From Ancistrus triradiatus (taxonomy: Eukaryota > Chordata > Actinopteri > Siluriformes > Loricariidae), in contig JAJAGP010000343.1 in the NCBI GenBank assembly GCA_025084515.1, positions 124,001 through 188,000 on the forward strand: a DNA stretch of 64,000 nt. Reading direction: 5' to 3'. Below the pieces are notes generated by a model. That model searched no databases. It was given only the letters and a program-made list of their open reading frames with translations, and was not told the DNA's origin. The translations under genes were made by a program, and so were the position numbers. Positions 44,301 to 55,412 of the stretch are shown in pieces (positions within the stretch are counted from its first letter, which is position 1; each line of letters opens with the position of its first letter).

Positions 44301-45125
44301 TGTTACGGTTTGCCATAATAAAAAAAACAAAACAAAACAGGCGAACCGTGAAAACAAAAGAAAAAGGGATTTAGGACCCAAATGTAGTTGGCTCCAGATG
44401 GAAGTGGTGAACCAAAATATAATAATAAATAAAAGAAACAAAACATTCACCAAAAGAAAACTAAAACTAAAACTGTAAGGATGTTGTAAACGTACAGCGC
44501 CCCTGTTCAGGGATACACTTATGACATGGCTCCGCTGCACCAGCGGCGTACGGGTTCGTGCATACACAAAGCGCTGGAAGCCCGAGCAGGCGTCCGTGAA
44601 CGCATGCCACGAAAAACTCCTAAATAATGCCCGCAGGAGCCTGGTACGGATGCGGGGGCAAAAATGACGAGACTAAGAAAGCTCAGAGTCCTTTTCAACA
44701 CGCGATCACGTGGGGAACGCATATCCCCTGATTGCAAAGCAGGAAGGGGGGCGATGGCAGAGAGAGAAGGCAGGGCAAGATTCGTAGCCTTGAGCGAGCC
44801 TCAAAAAACAGCTGAGGAAGTTCTGTGTTAGCGCGCTGTAAAGGCTTTTCCTATGCTGGCTTCTAAGCCCTAACTTACCTGGACAGCCTCCTGACTTACC
44901 CTGACCCTACCTTTCTCCCTGACTAAAAGCAGCTCTCAAAATGCCATGAATAAAGCTGTGAGAGGGCTGGTGCAGTGCGCATTGCTGTAGCATTGGTGTG
45001 AAAGTGAAGATGCGACACCTGTGTGAGCCCAAAGGTGTGCTTAAATAGGCCCACCAACAGGTGTCGCTACTTACACGCATAATGCCAAATTGGAACTGGC
45101 GCATGCGCGATCGTGCTGAGCATGT
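44301..45125 (-). repeat. 3' LTR (minus-strand element)
   Basis: Shares several blocks with the 45810 copy. The end next to the interior is not defined because the first bases of the right LTR (CTAATAACA) are not found here. Confidence 0.6.
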
Positions 45126-45840
45126 GCAGAGCTCGGTGGAGCCCAGGGGCAGAGCCAATGGGCACGTTGAGGTCAGATATGGAGCTGGACGGGCTTGTGA
45201 ACGAGGGCGATGGCTGGAAAAACAACCAGTCCTTCGACTTGCTGGCTCTGGATCCAAACTGCACATCTGTGCGAATGGCCAGATCGCACAGAGCAGCCAG
45301 GGAGGAGGCGGGAAGAAATGGCAAAAGCCCATTCTAAAGCCAATTGTCAAGACACCTCTTAAACACGGCCATGACCAGCAGGTCATCAAAACCGCTTTTT
45401 GTGGCCGCAACGCCGAACTCCACATACTCGGCCATGGACCGGCTACCCTGTGTAGTATTAAACACACAGGGCAGCCAAGGTCGTCGAGGCCTGGCGTGGA
45501 GGAGATCCTCCAACTTGGGAGGGTTGGGAGTTTCAGCAGGGCCAAACCCTGGTTCCCGGTAAACAACTAGAGCCAGCAGTACATGCTTAGACCAGGCGGG
45601 GCACTGACACCTTTTGCAGCGGGGACTGGGCAGCTCTACGGTGTCAGATTGCCAAAGCTGGGCTACCCCTGAACCAAGGCAACTTAACGGATCCCCAAGA
45701 GCAAAACAAGACCCGGGTAGTGTGAGAAAATGCTGCTTAAAGTGAATGGGAACTTCCATATAGGCAGTCCCCGGAGCTAACGCTGGCTCCAATATTGGTC
45801 GTATCTTTCTGTTATGGTTTGCCATAATAAAAAAAAACAA
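45126..45840 (-). pseudogene. Interior frames of the minus-strand LTR element, gag-like at best
   Basis: On minus, 45840-45334 is open for 168 codons, including LEDLLHARPRRPWLPCVFNT and SMAEYVEFGVAATKSGFDDL with LVMAVFKRCLDNWL, then a stop, then LPFLPASSLAALCDLAIRTD in the same direction. The helix-rich composition and position after the 5' LTR suggest a gag remnant. I recognise no zinc knuckle, protease or RT. The plus strand is also open (45061-45570) but lacks any recognisable motif. Confidence 0.45.
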
Positions 45841-46469
45841 AAAACAGGTGAACCTTAAAAACTAAAGAAAAAAGGGATATAGGACCCAAATGCAGTTAGC
45901 TCCAGATGGAAGTGGTGAACCAAAATATAATAATAAATAAAGGAAAACCAAAAGAAAACTAAAAATAAAACAATAAGGAAAACGTACGTCAGCAGTGTAC
46001 GGCTTTGCGCATGTGTGAAGCTCTGGAAGCCCGAGCGGAGCATCTGTGACGTGTGCCACGAAAAACTCCTAAATAACGCCCTAAAAAAAACCTCAAAAAA
46101 CAGCAGAGGAAGCACGCTGTAAAGGCTTTCCCTATGCTGGCTTCTAAGCCCTAACTTACCTGGACAGCCTCCCAACCGCCCCCGACTGGCAATTGGCAGT
46201 CCACCTTTCTCCTTAACCAAAAACAGCGCTCAAAATTCTGTGAAACAAGACGTGTGAGGGCTCATGCAGTGCGCGTTGCTGTAGTGTTGGTGTGATAGTG
46301 AAGATGCGACACCTGTGTGAGCCCAAAGGTGTGTTTAATCCCACCAACAGGTGTCGCCACTTACACGCATAATTGAAACTGGCGCATGCACGATCGCGCA
46401 AAGCATGCTCCTGCCGCCATATTGAGTCGACGCTGGCCTCTAGCGGCCCAAGTGTGACTCCTAATAACA
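45810..46469 (-). repeat. 5' LTR (minus-strand element)
   Basis: 660 bp, with TG...CA ends on the minus strand. Following it on minus, AATATTGGAGCCAGCG could serve as a primer-binding region, but no tRNA match was assigned. Confidence 0.65.
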
Positions 46470-46739
46470 TTCTGTTAGAAATCATTAGGTCTAGGTTTTT
46501 TAGGGTTTAAGGAGGAAGACAAAGCCATTTTATTTATATAAAATAGAATAGAAATCACAAATTTAAAAGCATTATTATCAGCAAGACAGGGTGGAATTAT
46601 TGTGGTGTATTGTCCACAGAAATATATACCATACTCCACTGTAATAGCTGCAAAGTTGTCTAAAAGCTTTTGCAGAACTGCCAAGAAGGATTCACTAATA
46701 CAACTTATAGGAATAAACATGTCAAAAACATCTTTGTCT

Positions 46740-47930
46740 ATGAGCTACATGTAACTAATAAAATCTGACGACTGCCTCATTATCACACCAACTACCAAAT
46801 CTTATACTTCAGCTATGAAGTATTACTTTAATAATAACCCACCAGACTTAACGTTTAAAACACCTACAGAGCCCGATCAGACAATTGTTCAACAGTAAAT
46901 GCTGCTCCTAGTAGGGTCAAACATATTACAGAAAAAAAGGCTAGTACCATGGTATAATGACCACACCCTTACCTTACAACAAACAACTTGAATTTTAGAA
47001 TGTAAATAATAACATAGTAAACTAGAGTTATTTAAGATTGCTTGGAGGCATAGCATGGCAGAGTATAAACCTGCCCTAATTAAAGCTAAAGCTGTGTATC
47101 TTTTTTCACACATAAAGGAAAAATGAGAATGATCCTAGATATGTTTTTGATCTCAGATCTTTTCAGATCTCTCTGAAGTTCAACCGAATTATAACAGTAA
47201 TGAGTTCATGAATTTCTTTAATGACAAGATAATCAGTATGAGACTCAAAGCTCCTCACATCACCCAGCTATTAAGCAACCTTCCAGATGTAGCACTAGTG
47301 TAGACATCTGTTTAACTAGCTGTAAATCAAGACTAGAATATTTTACCCCAATTTAATATTGAACTGTCTTCACTGATCAACTCGTCTAAGCTACCTTCTT
47401 GTTTACTAGATCCAATCCCTACACATTTAGTAAAATAATTAATAACTAATGTCATAGAGCTGTGGCTTATTATTTTTAATTCGTTACTTAGCTTTGGCTA
47501 CATGCCAAAATCCTCTAAGTGTGCCGTTATTAAACCACTGATTAAAAGCCTAACCTTAACCCTAGTGTACAGTCTAATTATAGACCAATTTCAAGTCTCC
47601 TGTACCTTTCCTGTATAAGATTTTAGCTGTTTATCAGCAGCAGTGTAGTTAGAGGGCAAAAAACGACATTTATGAAACATTTCATTCAGTGTTTAGGCCC
47701 CATCATAGTACAGAAACAGCATTAATTAGGGCACCTAATGATTTATTAATGTCCTCAGATAATGGATGCATTTCTTGTTGTATTAGATTTAAGTGCAGCA
47801 TTTGACAGTGTAGATGATGATATTTTACTAGACAGGTTAGAAAATACAACAGGTCTTAAGGGACTGACAAGGTCTTAGTTTAGATCTTACTTGACTGACT
47901 ATTTTAAATATGTTTATGTAATTAATCTAC
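46740..47930 (+). pseudogene. L2-type LINE ORF2 relic, plus strand
   Basis: Fragments in order match the L2 copies at 22.7 and 27.5 kb in sense orientation. KAWYHGIMT-like sequence lies near 46950, WRHSMAEYKPALIKAKAVY near 47041-47100, a region equivalent to DPIPT(H/R)L near 47400, KCAVIKPLIK near 47520 and DLSAAFDSVDDDI near 47788-47830. Stops and shifts are dense. It ends at the Tc1 chimera at 47932. Confidence 0.75.
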
Positions 47931-47931
47931 A

Positions 47932-49149
47932 GTGGTGCTTGAAAGTTTGTGAACCCTTTAGAATCTTCTATATTTCTGCATAAATATGTCCTACAACATC
48001 ATCAGATTTCACCCAAGTTCTAAAAGTAGATAAAGAGAACCCAGTTAAACAAATAAGAGAAAAATATTATACTTGTTCATTTATTTATTGAGGAAATTTA
48101 TCCAATATTACATATTAGTGAGTGGCAAAAGTATGTGAACTTTTGCTTTCTGTATCTGGTGTGACGCAAGATCTAATCCCGTGGGGTCAAAATGATCATC
48201 AGAACGGTGAGCAAAAATCCCAGAACTACACGAAGGGACCTGATGAATGACCTGCAGAAAGCTGGGACCAAAGTAACAAAGGCTACCATCAGTAACACAC
48301 TACGCTGAGAGGGACTCAGATCCTGCAGTGCCAGGCATGCCCCCCTGCTTAAGCCAGTACATGTCCAGGCTCGTCTGAAGTTTGCCAGAGAGCATATGGA
48401 TGATCCAGAAGAGGATTGGGAGAATATCATGTGGTCAGATGAAACCAAAATAAAACTTTTTGGAAAAAACTCAACTCGTTGTGTTTGGAGGAGGAAGAAT
48501 GCTGAGTTGCACCATACCTACTGTGAAGCATTGGGGTGGAAACATCATGCTTTGGGGCTGTTTTTCCCCAGGGGACAGGGACGACAGGACGACTGATCCG
48601 TGTTAATCGAAGAATGAACGGGGCCATGTATCGTAAGATTTTAAGCCAAAACCTTCTTCCATCAGTGAGAGCATTGAAGATGTGGCTGGGTCTTCCAGCA
48701 TGACAATGATCCCAAACACACCACTCGGGCAATGAAGGAGTAGCCAGTCTCCAGACCTCAACCCCATAGAAAATTTGTGGAGGGAGTTGAAAGTCCGTGT
48801 TGTCCAGCGACAGACCCAAAACATCACTGCTCTAGAGGAGATCTGCATGGAGGAATGGGCCAAAATAAGAGCTACAGTGTGTGTAAACCTGGTGAAGACT
48901 TACAGGAAACGTTTGACCTCTGTCATTGCCAACAAAGGTTATGTTACAGAGTATTGAGTTGAACTTTTGTTATTGACCAAATTCTTATTTTCCACCATAA
49001 TTTACAATTAAATTCTTTAAAAATTGTACAATGTGATTTCCTGGATAGCTGAAGTGTACCTATGATAAAAACTACAAACCTCTCTGATCTTTCTAAGTAG
49101 GAGAACTTGCACAATCAGTGGCTGACTAAATACTTTTTTGCCCCACTGT
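47932..49149 (+). mobile_element. Chimeric Tc1-like element: family B left arm, family A body and right arm
   Basis: The left 230 bp is the family B arm (TACAGTGGTGCTTGAAAGTT to TATCTGGTGTGACG). At about 48160-48168 it switches to the family A transposase (GCAAGATCTAATCCCGTGGG) and continues to the A right end GCCCCACTGTA. Both outer ends begin or end in TA, the Tc1 target. The two outer terminal repeats do not match one another. The right end abuts a third Tc1 family at 49150. Confidence 0.8.
48191..48957 (+). pseudogene. Tc1-like transposase pseudogene in the chimera
   Basis: Lacks the N-terminal about 65 residues. It reads MIIRTVSKNPRTTRRDLMND, a stop after SNTLR, then PEEDWENIMWSDETKIKLFG with the first catalytic Asp intact. 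A shift follows (KNAELHHTYC), then QHDNDPKHTTRAMKE, a deletion, NPIENLWRELKVR and MEEWAKIRATVCVNLVKTYR to the stop at 48955. Confidence 0.85.
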
Positions 49150-49905
49150 AACTGTTGATCAGTCCTGCAAACCGGCTTTAGCCCATTCCTCCATACAGAA
49201 CAGCTTCAATTCTGGAATGTTGGTGGATTTGATCACATTAACTTCCCAATTCAGGTCCTTCCACAAAATTTCGATTGGATTAAGGTAAAGACTTTGACTT
49301 GGCCATTCCAAAACATTATCTTTATTCTTCTTTAACCAATCTTTGGTAGAACGACTTGAGTGCTTAGGGTCCTTGTCTTGCTGCATCACCCACCTTCTTT
49401 TGAGATTCAGTTTATGGACAGATGTCCTGACATTTCAGAATTCATTGTTCCATCAATGATGGCAAGCCATCCTGACCCAAATACAGCAAAACAGGCCAAA
49501 ACCATGATACTACCACCACCATGTTTCACAGATGGGATAAGGTTCTTATGCTGGAATGCAGTATTTTCCTTTCTCCAAACATAACACTTTTTGTTTAAAC
49601 CAAAATGTTAAATTTTGGTCTCATTCATCCACAAAACATTCTTTCAATAGCCTTCTGGCTTGTCCATGTGATCTTTAGCAAACTGCAGATGAGCAGCAAT
49701 GTTCTTTTTGGAGAGCAGTGGCTTTCTCCTTGTAACCCTGCCATGCACACCATTGTTCAGTGTTCTTCTGATGGTGGACTCATGAACATTAACATTAGCC
49801 AATGTGAGAGAGGCCTTCAGTTGCTTAAAAATTTCCCTGGGGTACTTTGTGACCTCGCCTACTATTACACACCAGTTCATTAAAGCAATGTTTTCTTTTC
49901 CACTA
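49150..49905 (-). pseudogene. Tc1-like transposase pseudogene, family F
   Basis: Minus strand from 49880: EVTKYPREIFKQLKASLTLA, STIRRTLNNGVHGRVTRRKP and NIAAHLQFAKDHMDKPEGY form the helix-turn-helix region. MNETKI follows (relatives have SDETK), then VWRKENTAFQHKNLIPSVKH, GGGSIMV and, near 49389-49330, MMQQDKDPKHSSRSTKDWL. The end is LNPIEILWKDLNWEVN and MEEWAKAGLQ. The catalytic D, D and E positions read N, D, E. Several stops. Confidence 0.85.
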
Positions 49906-50462
49906 CTAGCTACAACTGAACATTAGTATCCTGTATGTATCTCCAGAAGATCTATAAACACTTATAAGCTATTGGTGAAACTTAACCAAAAGCATCTAAT
50001 AAAAAAAAAAAAAGCATCTTGTGTTAAATGTCACCTTTCTTTACAAAGAAGCAATACTGAACCACCATGTCCTCATAGGACCTGTACTTGGTCCTTTCCT
50101 GATTGGGGTTTTTTTAGGTTCAGAGAACACTCTGTAGCAATCAGTGGTGATATTAAGGCTCCGTTCCACCCAGTCCATCTGCGTCCAGAAGATAGACCAT
50201 TTACTAGATTTCCTGTGGTCTGATCAAATCTATCAACTCCTGGCTTACGAATGGCAAGTGGCCGATGCTCTCATTAAGTAGGCTTTCTTGTGCAACATAT
50301 TTAAAAACACATCGAACAATGCAACCAGTCAGATAAAGAGGTATCAGAAACAGGTTACCAGTCCTTTTATGTAGATTAGATTAGGTGCATTTGACTTTAA
50401 GTAATGGCCAAGTCATGATCATGCAGTACTTAAAACAACTTTTTAAGCATTAGCAAATAGCT
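49906..50462. other. Probable non-coding arm of the family F element, then unannotated DNA
   Basis: No gene is recognised. The region right after the F transposase N-terminus may be its 5' arm, but no terminal repeat was found. Confidence 0.35.
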
Positions 50463-50971
50463 ACAGTGGTGCTTGAAAGTTTGTGAACCCTTTAGAATTT
50501 TCTATATTTCTGCATACATATGACCTAAACATCATCAGATTTTCACACAAGTCCTAAAAGTAGATAAAGAGAACCAAGTTAAACAAATGAGACAAAAATA
50601 TTATATTTGGACATTTATTTATTGAGGAAAATGATCCAATATTACATATTAGTGAGTGGCAAAAGTATGTGAACCTTTGCTATCAGTATCTGGTGAAGAG
50701 CAGACTTTGATAGATCCCTGTTCATTAAATAAAACAGGCTGCCCATTCAAACCTGATTGTCATCCCATTGACTGAAAACTCCTGACTCTAATTTCATCTT
50801 CAAATTAACTGCTAAACATAGAGGTTCAAATACTTTTGCCACTTATTAATATGTAATATTGAATCATTTTCCTCAATAAATAAATGGCTAAGTATATATT
50901 TTTAACTGGGTTCACTTTATCTACTTTTAGGACTTGTTTTAAAATCTGATGATGTTTTAAGTCATATGTAT

Positions 50972-51530
50972 GTGTCACGCCTCGCCCCAAAACCCCGTTG
51001 TCTGGATTACCGAGCTGTGCCATGAGCAGCGTCACTCACGGCCTTATGGACAGCCGCGTGAGCCTTGCGGATCTATCCGGAAGCCCCACAGATCTTGGAC
51101 TCATTATTGAACTCACCTGTGGGTCTTCCTATTTAAGCGCGTCTGCGAGAGACATTACTCGCGGTTTATTCATTGTGTTTATGCGTCTGTCCCGTCCGTG
51201 CCCTATGCGCTTCTCTGTTCTTTTCTTGTCCACCTTGGAATACTTTCGTGTTTCCACGTTCCGCTAGTATCCAGGTATTGCCTTTTTCTAACTGCCTTTT
51301 TGTTCGCTCCGCAGCAAAGTCCGCTGTGTTGATGCTTTGTTTCTGCACCCGTTTTCAAGCTCCGGCTGAATTTGTTTTCACACCTGTTTTCCGTTTCTAC
51401 CTGTTTTCTGTTCCGCACCCGTATTCCAGCTCGGCGTGTTTTTGTTTGCTGTGTTCTCCTTGTTTAGTTACTTCTTTAATAAATCTTTTTACCTGCGCTC
51501 ATCTTTCCTGTTCCTGCCGCTCCCATTACA
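50972..51530 (+). repeat. 5' LTR
   Basis: 559 bp. Begins TGTCACGCCTCGCC, has CCTATTTAAGCGCG (about 51129; TATA-like), TTTAATAAATC (about 51476; poly-A signal) and ends CTCCCATTACA. Confidence 0.93.
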
Positions 51531-53247
51531 GAATAAACCACCACTATGGAGACGGCAGGTTCTAGTTGGGTTCCAGACCTGCCTGCCAGTGGAGATCCTG
51601 ATCTGTGCCTGCAATTTTGTTTCCCAATGTGCAGGATTTTTTTGTTTGTCGTTTTACTGCTCGTCCCTCGCGCAGGTCTCATCCGTAGTTTCGCGCCTCT
51701 CCGGTAGAGCTCTGCAATGGGCTGCAAATGTTTGGCCTATGGCCCAAGTTTGTACCGGTGGACATAATGACCTCCAAAAATTGTTTCCATTTGGTCCTCC
51801 TGCTGGGGTCCAGTCTGACTCCCTGGCCCCTCAGTCAGTCGCTACCTCAGTAACAGAACCCACGCTCACTGGAACTACTAAGGAGGTCCAGTACGTTGAT
51901 CGTAGAGACCTTCCGCGACTGCTGCACCATTTGTTGGACCTTCCGCTTGCCAGTAGGACGTTACTCCCAGAGTTTGCCCAGAGGAGGACAGTCGTATCCA
52001 AGCGCACCACGCCCGTGGGTTCTGTATCTGAGCAGGTTAACTCAGTGTCTGAGGCTGTAAGCCCCGTTTCTGCTCATGTTGCGTCTTGTAGTCTCATACC
52101 CAAGCACGTTAGTGTGGTGGATGTTTTTCAAACAAAGTCACACAGACACTGGTGCTGGAATAGAGTAGTAGACAACTTTTATTATCTGCGCGTGCAGAGA
52201 TCAACTCACATACAGCAATGCCTGAGCACTTGTATGAGAGTGGATAAAGGAGGTAGAAGGCTTCCCCCTTTTAACTGGTTCGTTTACGTGCAGGTTTAAG
52301 CATACAGGAAAGCTGTATAAGCAACTCGCTAATCACAAGCTGGGTCTCCTGCCCAGAGAGAAAAAGTAGAGATAAAAACCAGAGATAACGACAAGATTCT
52401 GTGTACCAACATATAGACAGATAACGATCTTTATGACTAGGGGTCAGGGTCTCGCTTTTGTCTCTGTAACTCCTTCTTCTTTTATGGCTTGCTGCTGACC
52501 CTGGGGGCACGTCTGTGTTTTGTATATGTTTTCAACAAGTCATTGGAAAGAATCATTACACACAGTGTTCCACAGTTATTGGATTACATAAGTTTAGGAT
52601 TACTTAAATTTTACTTTACTATGCAGTAGGATTAAATACTAAGATATTAAAATTTCTTCAACAGTTAGCGCTGTAGCTGAGCACGGCGCACCTGTTGACT
52701 ACGCTGATGAGCCGGTAGCGCCCCGTAGTTCAGCACCTGAACAAGTTTGCTTCGTGGATGAGTACCTGAGCCATTAGCGTCCAATAACGCTGTATTTGAA
52801 TATGCTATCTCAGCACCTGAGCCGATAGCGTCCAGTAGCTCTGTATGTGACTCCCGAGAAGCTCGCCAGGATGCTGTATGTTTCTGAGAGGCCTGCCAGG
52901 AGGTCGTCTGTTCCCGAGAAGCATCCACAGAGTCCGACAGGGGGACTCCCGAACCCGAGTCCGACAGGAGGACTCTGGTTCTCAAAGGGGTCGATGGAGG
53001 ACCCTTGTCCCAGAGTCCGACACAGGGTCCCCTGTTTGGTGATAACCCTGACCGTTCCTGGCTCTGAAAGAGGACCAGTGGACCCCATTCGCCAACATTC
53101 CGTTGGCGAACTTGCTCTCCAGCTGCCCGACTGCTACCAGACCCCTCCTAAGGGTCGGCCTGCAATATGACCCCCAGAGACTGGAAGGTACCCTTGGGAC
53201 CATCGTTGGAGTCCTGGCTCCGTCTCGGACTCCTTCGGGGGGGTTAC
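51531..53247 (+). other. Interior of the non-autonomous LTR element
   Basis: A possible frame begins at ATG 51546 (METAGSSWVPDLPASGDPDL) and stops near 51705. An alternative open stretch of 287 codons (51436-52299) starts inside the LTR and has no known domain. Ser/Val repeats similar to those at 26560 (VSEQVNSVSEAVSPVSAHVA) occur at 52010-52110. Another stretch (52850-53000) repeats CCCGAGAAGC and a GAGTCCGACAGG word. Coding status is doubtful. Confidence 0.6.
52113..52663 (-). mobile_element. Solo LTR nested in the LTR element, minus strand
   Basis: 551 bp flanked by GTTAG on both sides (52108-52112 and 52664-52668). On the minus strand it starts TGTTGAAG and ends CACCACA. It has a TTAAAAGGGGG TATA-like element (about 52275) and an AATAAAAG poly-A signal (about 52180) near its end. 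This layout matches a vertebrate retrovirus-like or Gypsy LTR; no viral gene remains. It split the host element's repeat tract between GCACGTTAG and GTTAGCGC. Confidence 0.85.
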
Positions 53248-53819
53248 TGTCACGCCTCGCACCAAAACCCTGTTGTTTGGATTACCGAGCTGTGCCATGA
53301 GCAGCGTTGCTCATGGCATTACGGACAAACGCGTGAGCCTTGGGGACCTATTCGGAAGCCCCACCGATCTTGGACTCATTATTGAACTCACCTGTCGGGC
53401 TTCCCCTTTAAGCACGTCCATGAGAGACATTACTCATGGTTTATTCATTGTGTTTATGGCATTGGTCCCGTCCGTGCCCTCGATGCTTCCTCATGCTTTT
53501 CTTGTCCACCTTGGAATACGTTTGTGTTTACACGTTCTGCTTAGTATCCAGGTATTGCCTTCCTCGTGTTCTAACTGCCTTTTTTTTCGCTCCGCGGCTA
53601 AGCCCGCTGTGTTGATGTTTTGTTTCTGCACCAGTTTTCCAGCTCAGGCTGAGTTTGTTTACACACCCGTTTTTCGTTTCCGCCTGTTTTCCGTTTCGCA
53701 CCCGCATATCGGCGCTGTGTGTTTTTGTTCGCTGTGTTCTCCTTGTTTAGTTACTTCTTTAACAAATCTTCTTTTTACTAGAACCTGCGCTCATTCCTGT
53801 TCCTGCCGCTCCTGTTGCA
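53248..53819 (+). repeat. 3' LTR
   Basis: 572 bp, TGTCACGCCTCGC to CCTGTTGCA. By eye it is clearly similar to the 5' LTR along its whole length, with scattered substitutions and small indels. Confidence 0.93.
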
Positions 53820-54039
53820 TTATGCAGAAATATAGATTCTAAAGGGTTCACAAACTTTTAAGCACCACTGCATAAGACACTAAGGCACCTATAAAACCAG
53901 CGTTCAATCATCCATATGTTTTTCACCATTCAATCTGATAATTGGCATTGCGCTTGGTGAAGTAAGGCTTGCATGCAGCCGCTTTATCACTGAAGCCCAT
54001 ACCATGAAGCTTTTGGAGCTGGTGACTTTTACTGGTGTT

Positions 54040-54440
54040 TAGTCACGGTTATGCTGCACAAGGGTACTGAAAGTAAAGGCTCACATACTTTTGCCACTTA
54101 CAGATATGTGCTATTGGATCATTTTCTTCAGCAAATATAATGACAAGGTATAGTCTTTTTTTGTCTAATTTGTTTAATTGAGTTCTATTTATCTACTTTT
54201 AGAGCTTATATATTTTAGTTTATTTCATGCAGGAATATAGACAATGGTAAATGGTTCACAAACCACTGTACATTTTCCATCTTTCTCCATTCATCCAACA
54301 CAGTGATACACAGGACCTCAATCTCCAGGTTTTTGCAGACACTCATAATCAGCTCTCATTGAATCAGTACATCTTTCACATTAGATGATTTACTGTCGTC
54401 AGTAACATATTTAGCCATGATTTTTGCTATACTGAAGGTT
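54040..54440. repeat. Duplicated block R-Y, first copy
   Basis: Starts GTTATGCTGCACAAGGGTAC and holds a family B right arm to AACCACTGTA (about 54268), then TCCATCTTTCTCCATTCATC through ATTTTTGCTATACTGAAGG. Nearly the same sequence is at 56790-57195. Confidence 0.85.
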
Positions 54441-54484
54441 TTATTTTCAAATTTCTTTCAGAAACCATTTTAGTTATGAAATAG

Positions 54485-55290
54485 TGCAAGACTGCATGGC
54501 TTGGTGCTTCAGTTTATACTCCTGTGGGAATGGGACTGAATGAAATGCCTGAATTCAATGATTAATAACTTTGTCCCAATACTTTTGTCTATATAGTGTA
54601 TCTTGAAACTTGATACTGGTAACCCTTTTGAAAGAGGTAATGGACTGATATGGAAATGTATCACTGACTCTTTATGATACAAATATCACCCAGACCTTAA
54701 CAATACATAATGTTTATAAAGTGTTGGCTACCCAGAATGATCCCTTGGGTTATTTACAATCCCTTTGTTACCTGAGGCCAAATTCATCCTTCATCACTTG
54801 TGGCAATAAAGGAAAAAAAACTCCAACATCCTAGAAATTAAGCTGTGCTGTTCTGTATAAAGGAATGGGCCACAATTCCTCCAAGGCGATGTGCATGACT
54901 GGACAACAGATAGCAAAAATGTTTTGTCACGGTTATGCTGCACAAGGGTACTGAAAGCAAAGGCTCACATACTTTTGCCACTCACAGATATGTGTTATTG
55001 GATCATTCTTTTCAGTAAATATAATGACAAGGTTTAGTCTCTTTTGTCTAATTTGTTTAAAATTAAGCTGCTATGCAGTTCAGCAGTTCAGATCAGATCA
55101 TTACATTAACAAATACAGCAAGTCTTCTAGTGGGTTCTGATGTTCAAAGGTTCATATGTCCAACATATTTAGCCTATGCACCCTGTGCAATGTGCTGACT
55201 TCGTTAGTTAATTCACCTGTTTGGTTTCTGTCTCATTAATTCGGTTATTTAAGCCCTACATTTTCTTAGTTTGGCACAGCTTGAGTAACT
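54485..55290. repeat. Duplicated block X-R-Z, second copy with internal deletion
   Basis: X (GACTGCATGGCTTGGTGCTT onward) is at 54488-54920, R at 54926-55055, then Z (AAGCTGCTATGCAGTTCAGC) from 55067. Relative to 56352-57480 it lacks about 320 bp between R and Z. X contains only unclassified, non-coding sequence. Confidence 0.85.
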
Positions 55291-55412
55291 ATGCACCTCA
55301 GCTGTTGTCGACCTTCTGTATCTTTTTCTAGTCTGCCACTTCATGGCTGAGTTGTTGTGGTTCCTAAATGCTTCCGCTTTTTCATAAGACCACTCTCAAA
55401 TAGTATTATAAC

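Larger units (their letters stand above)
44301..46469 (-). mobile_element. Minus-strand LTR retrotransposon, non-autonomous
   Basis: Two related LTRs flank about 700 bp. The left copy (44301 to about 45125) and right copy (45810-46469) share TGTTA[C/T]GGTTTGCCATAATA, the GGACCCAAATG[T/C]AGTT block, CTATGCTGGCTTCTAAGCCC and AGATGCGACACCTGTGTGAG. Read on minus, the right LTR begins TGTTATTAGG and ends CCATAACA, so it is the 5' LTR. The LTRs are fairly diverged and the left one carries a 250-bp extra stretch (44500-44800), so the insertion is old. No RT or integrase is present. Confidence 0.7.
50972..53819 (+). mobile_element. Non-autonomous LTR retrotransposon with target duplication
   Basis: LTRs at 50972-51530 and 53248-53819, TG...CA ended. 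The flanks are GTATG (50967-50971) and TTATG (53820-53824), a 5-bp target duplication with one change relative to the MITE. The interior, without the nested LTR (52113-52663), is about 1.16 kb and has no recognisable gag, protease, RT or integrase. A polypurine-like CGGGGGGGTTAC precedes the 3' LTR. Promoter-like TATTTAAG and AATAAA occur in each LTR. The 5-bp duplication suggests a Ty3/Gypsy-type integrase supplied in trans. Confidence 0.88.
50463..53870. mobile_element. Family B MITE, split by an LTR element
   Basis: The left terminal repeat TACAGTGGTGCTTGAAAGTT at 50463 and its inverse CTTTTAAGCACCACTGCATA near 53851-53870 bound a non-coding element of about 560 bp once the insertion 50972-53819 is removed. 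Its internal inverted words (ATATTACATATTAGTGAGTG and its relatives near 50840-50870) make it a long palindrome. Other B arms are at 47932, 54060, 56820 and 61884. Confidence 0.8.

Noticed and set aside
45061..45570. 169-codon plus-strand frame
   Set aside because: It is antisense to the interior frames of the minus-strand LTR element and has no recognised motif.
51436..52299. 287-codon open frame as a new gene
   Set aside because: It begins inside the 5' LTR, crosses into the element interior and then into a nested LTR, and has no recognisable domain.
53273..53842. 189-codon frame starting MFGLPSCAMSS
   Set aside because: It lies almost wholly in the 3' LTR (53248-53819); the 5' LTR gives a matching short frame at 50998.
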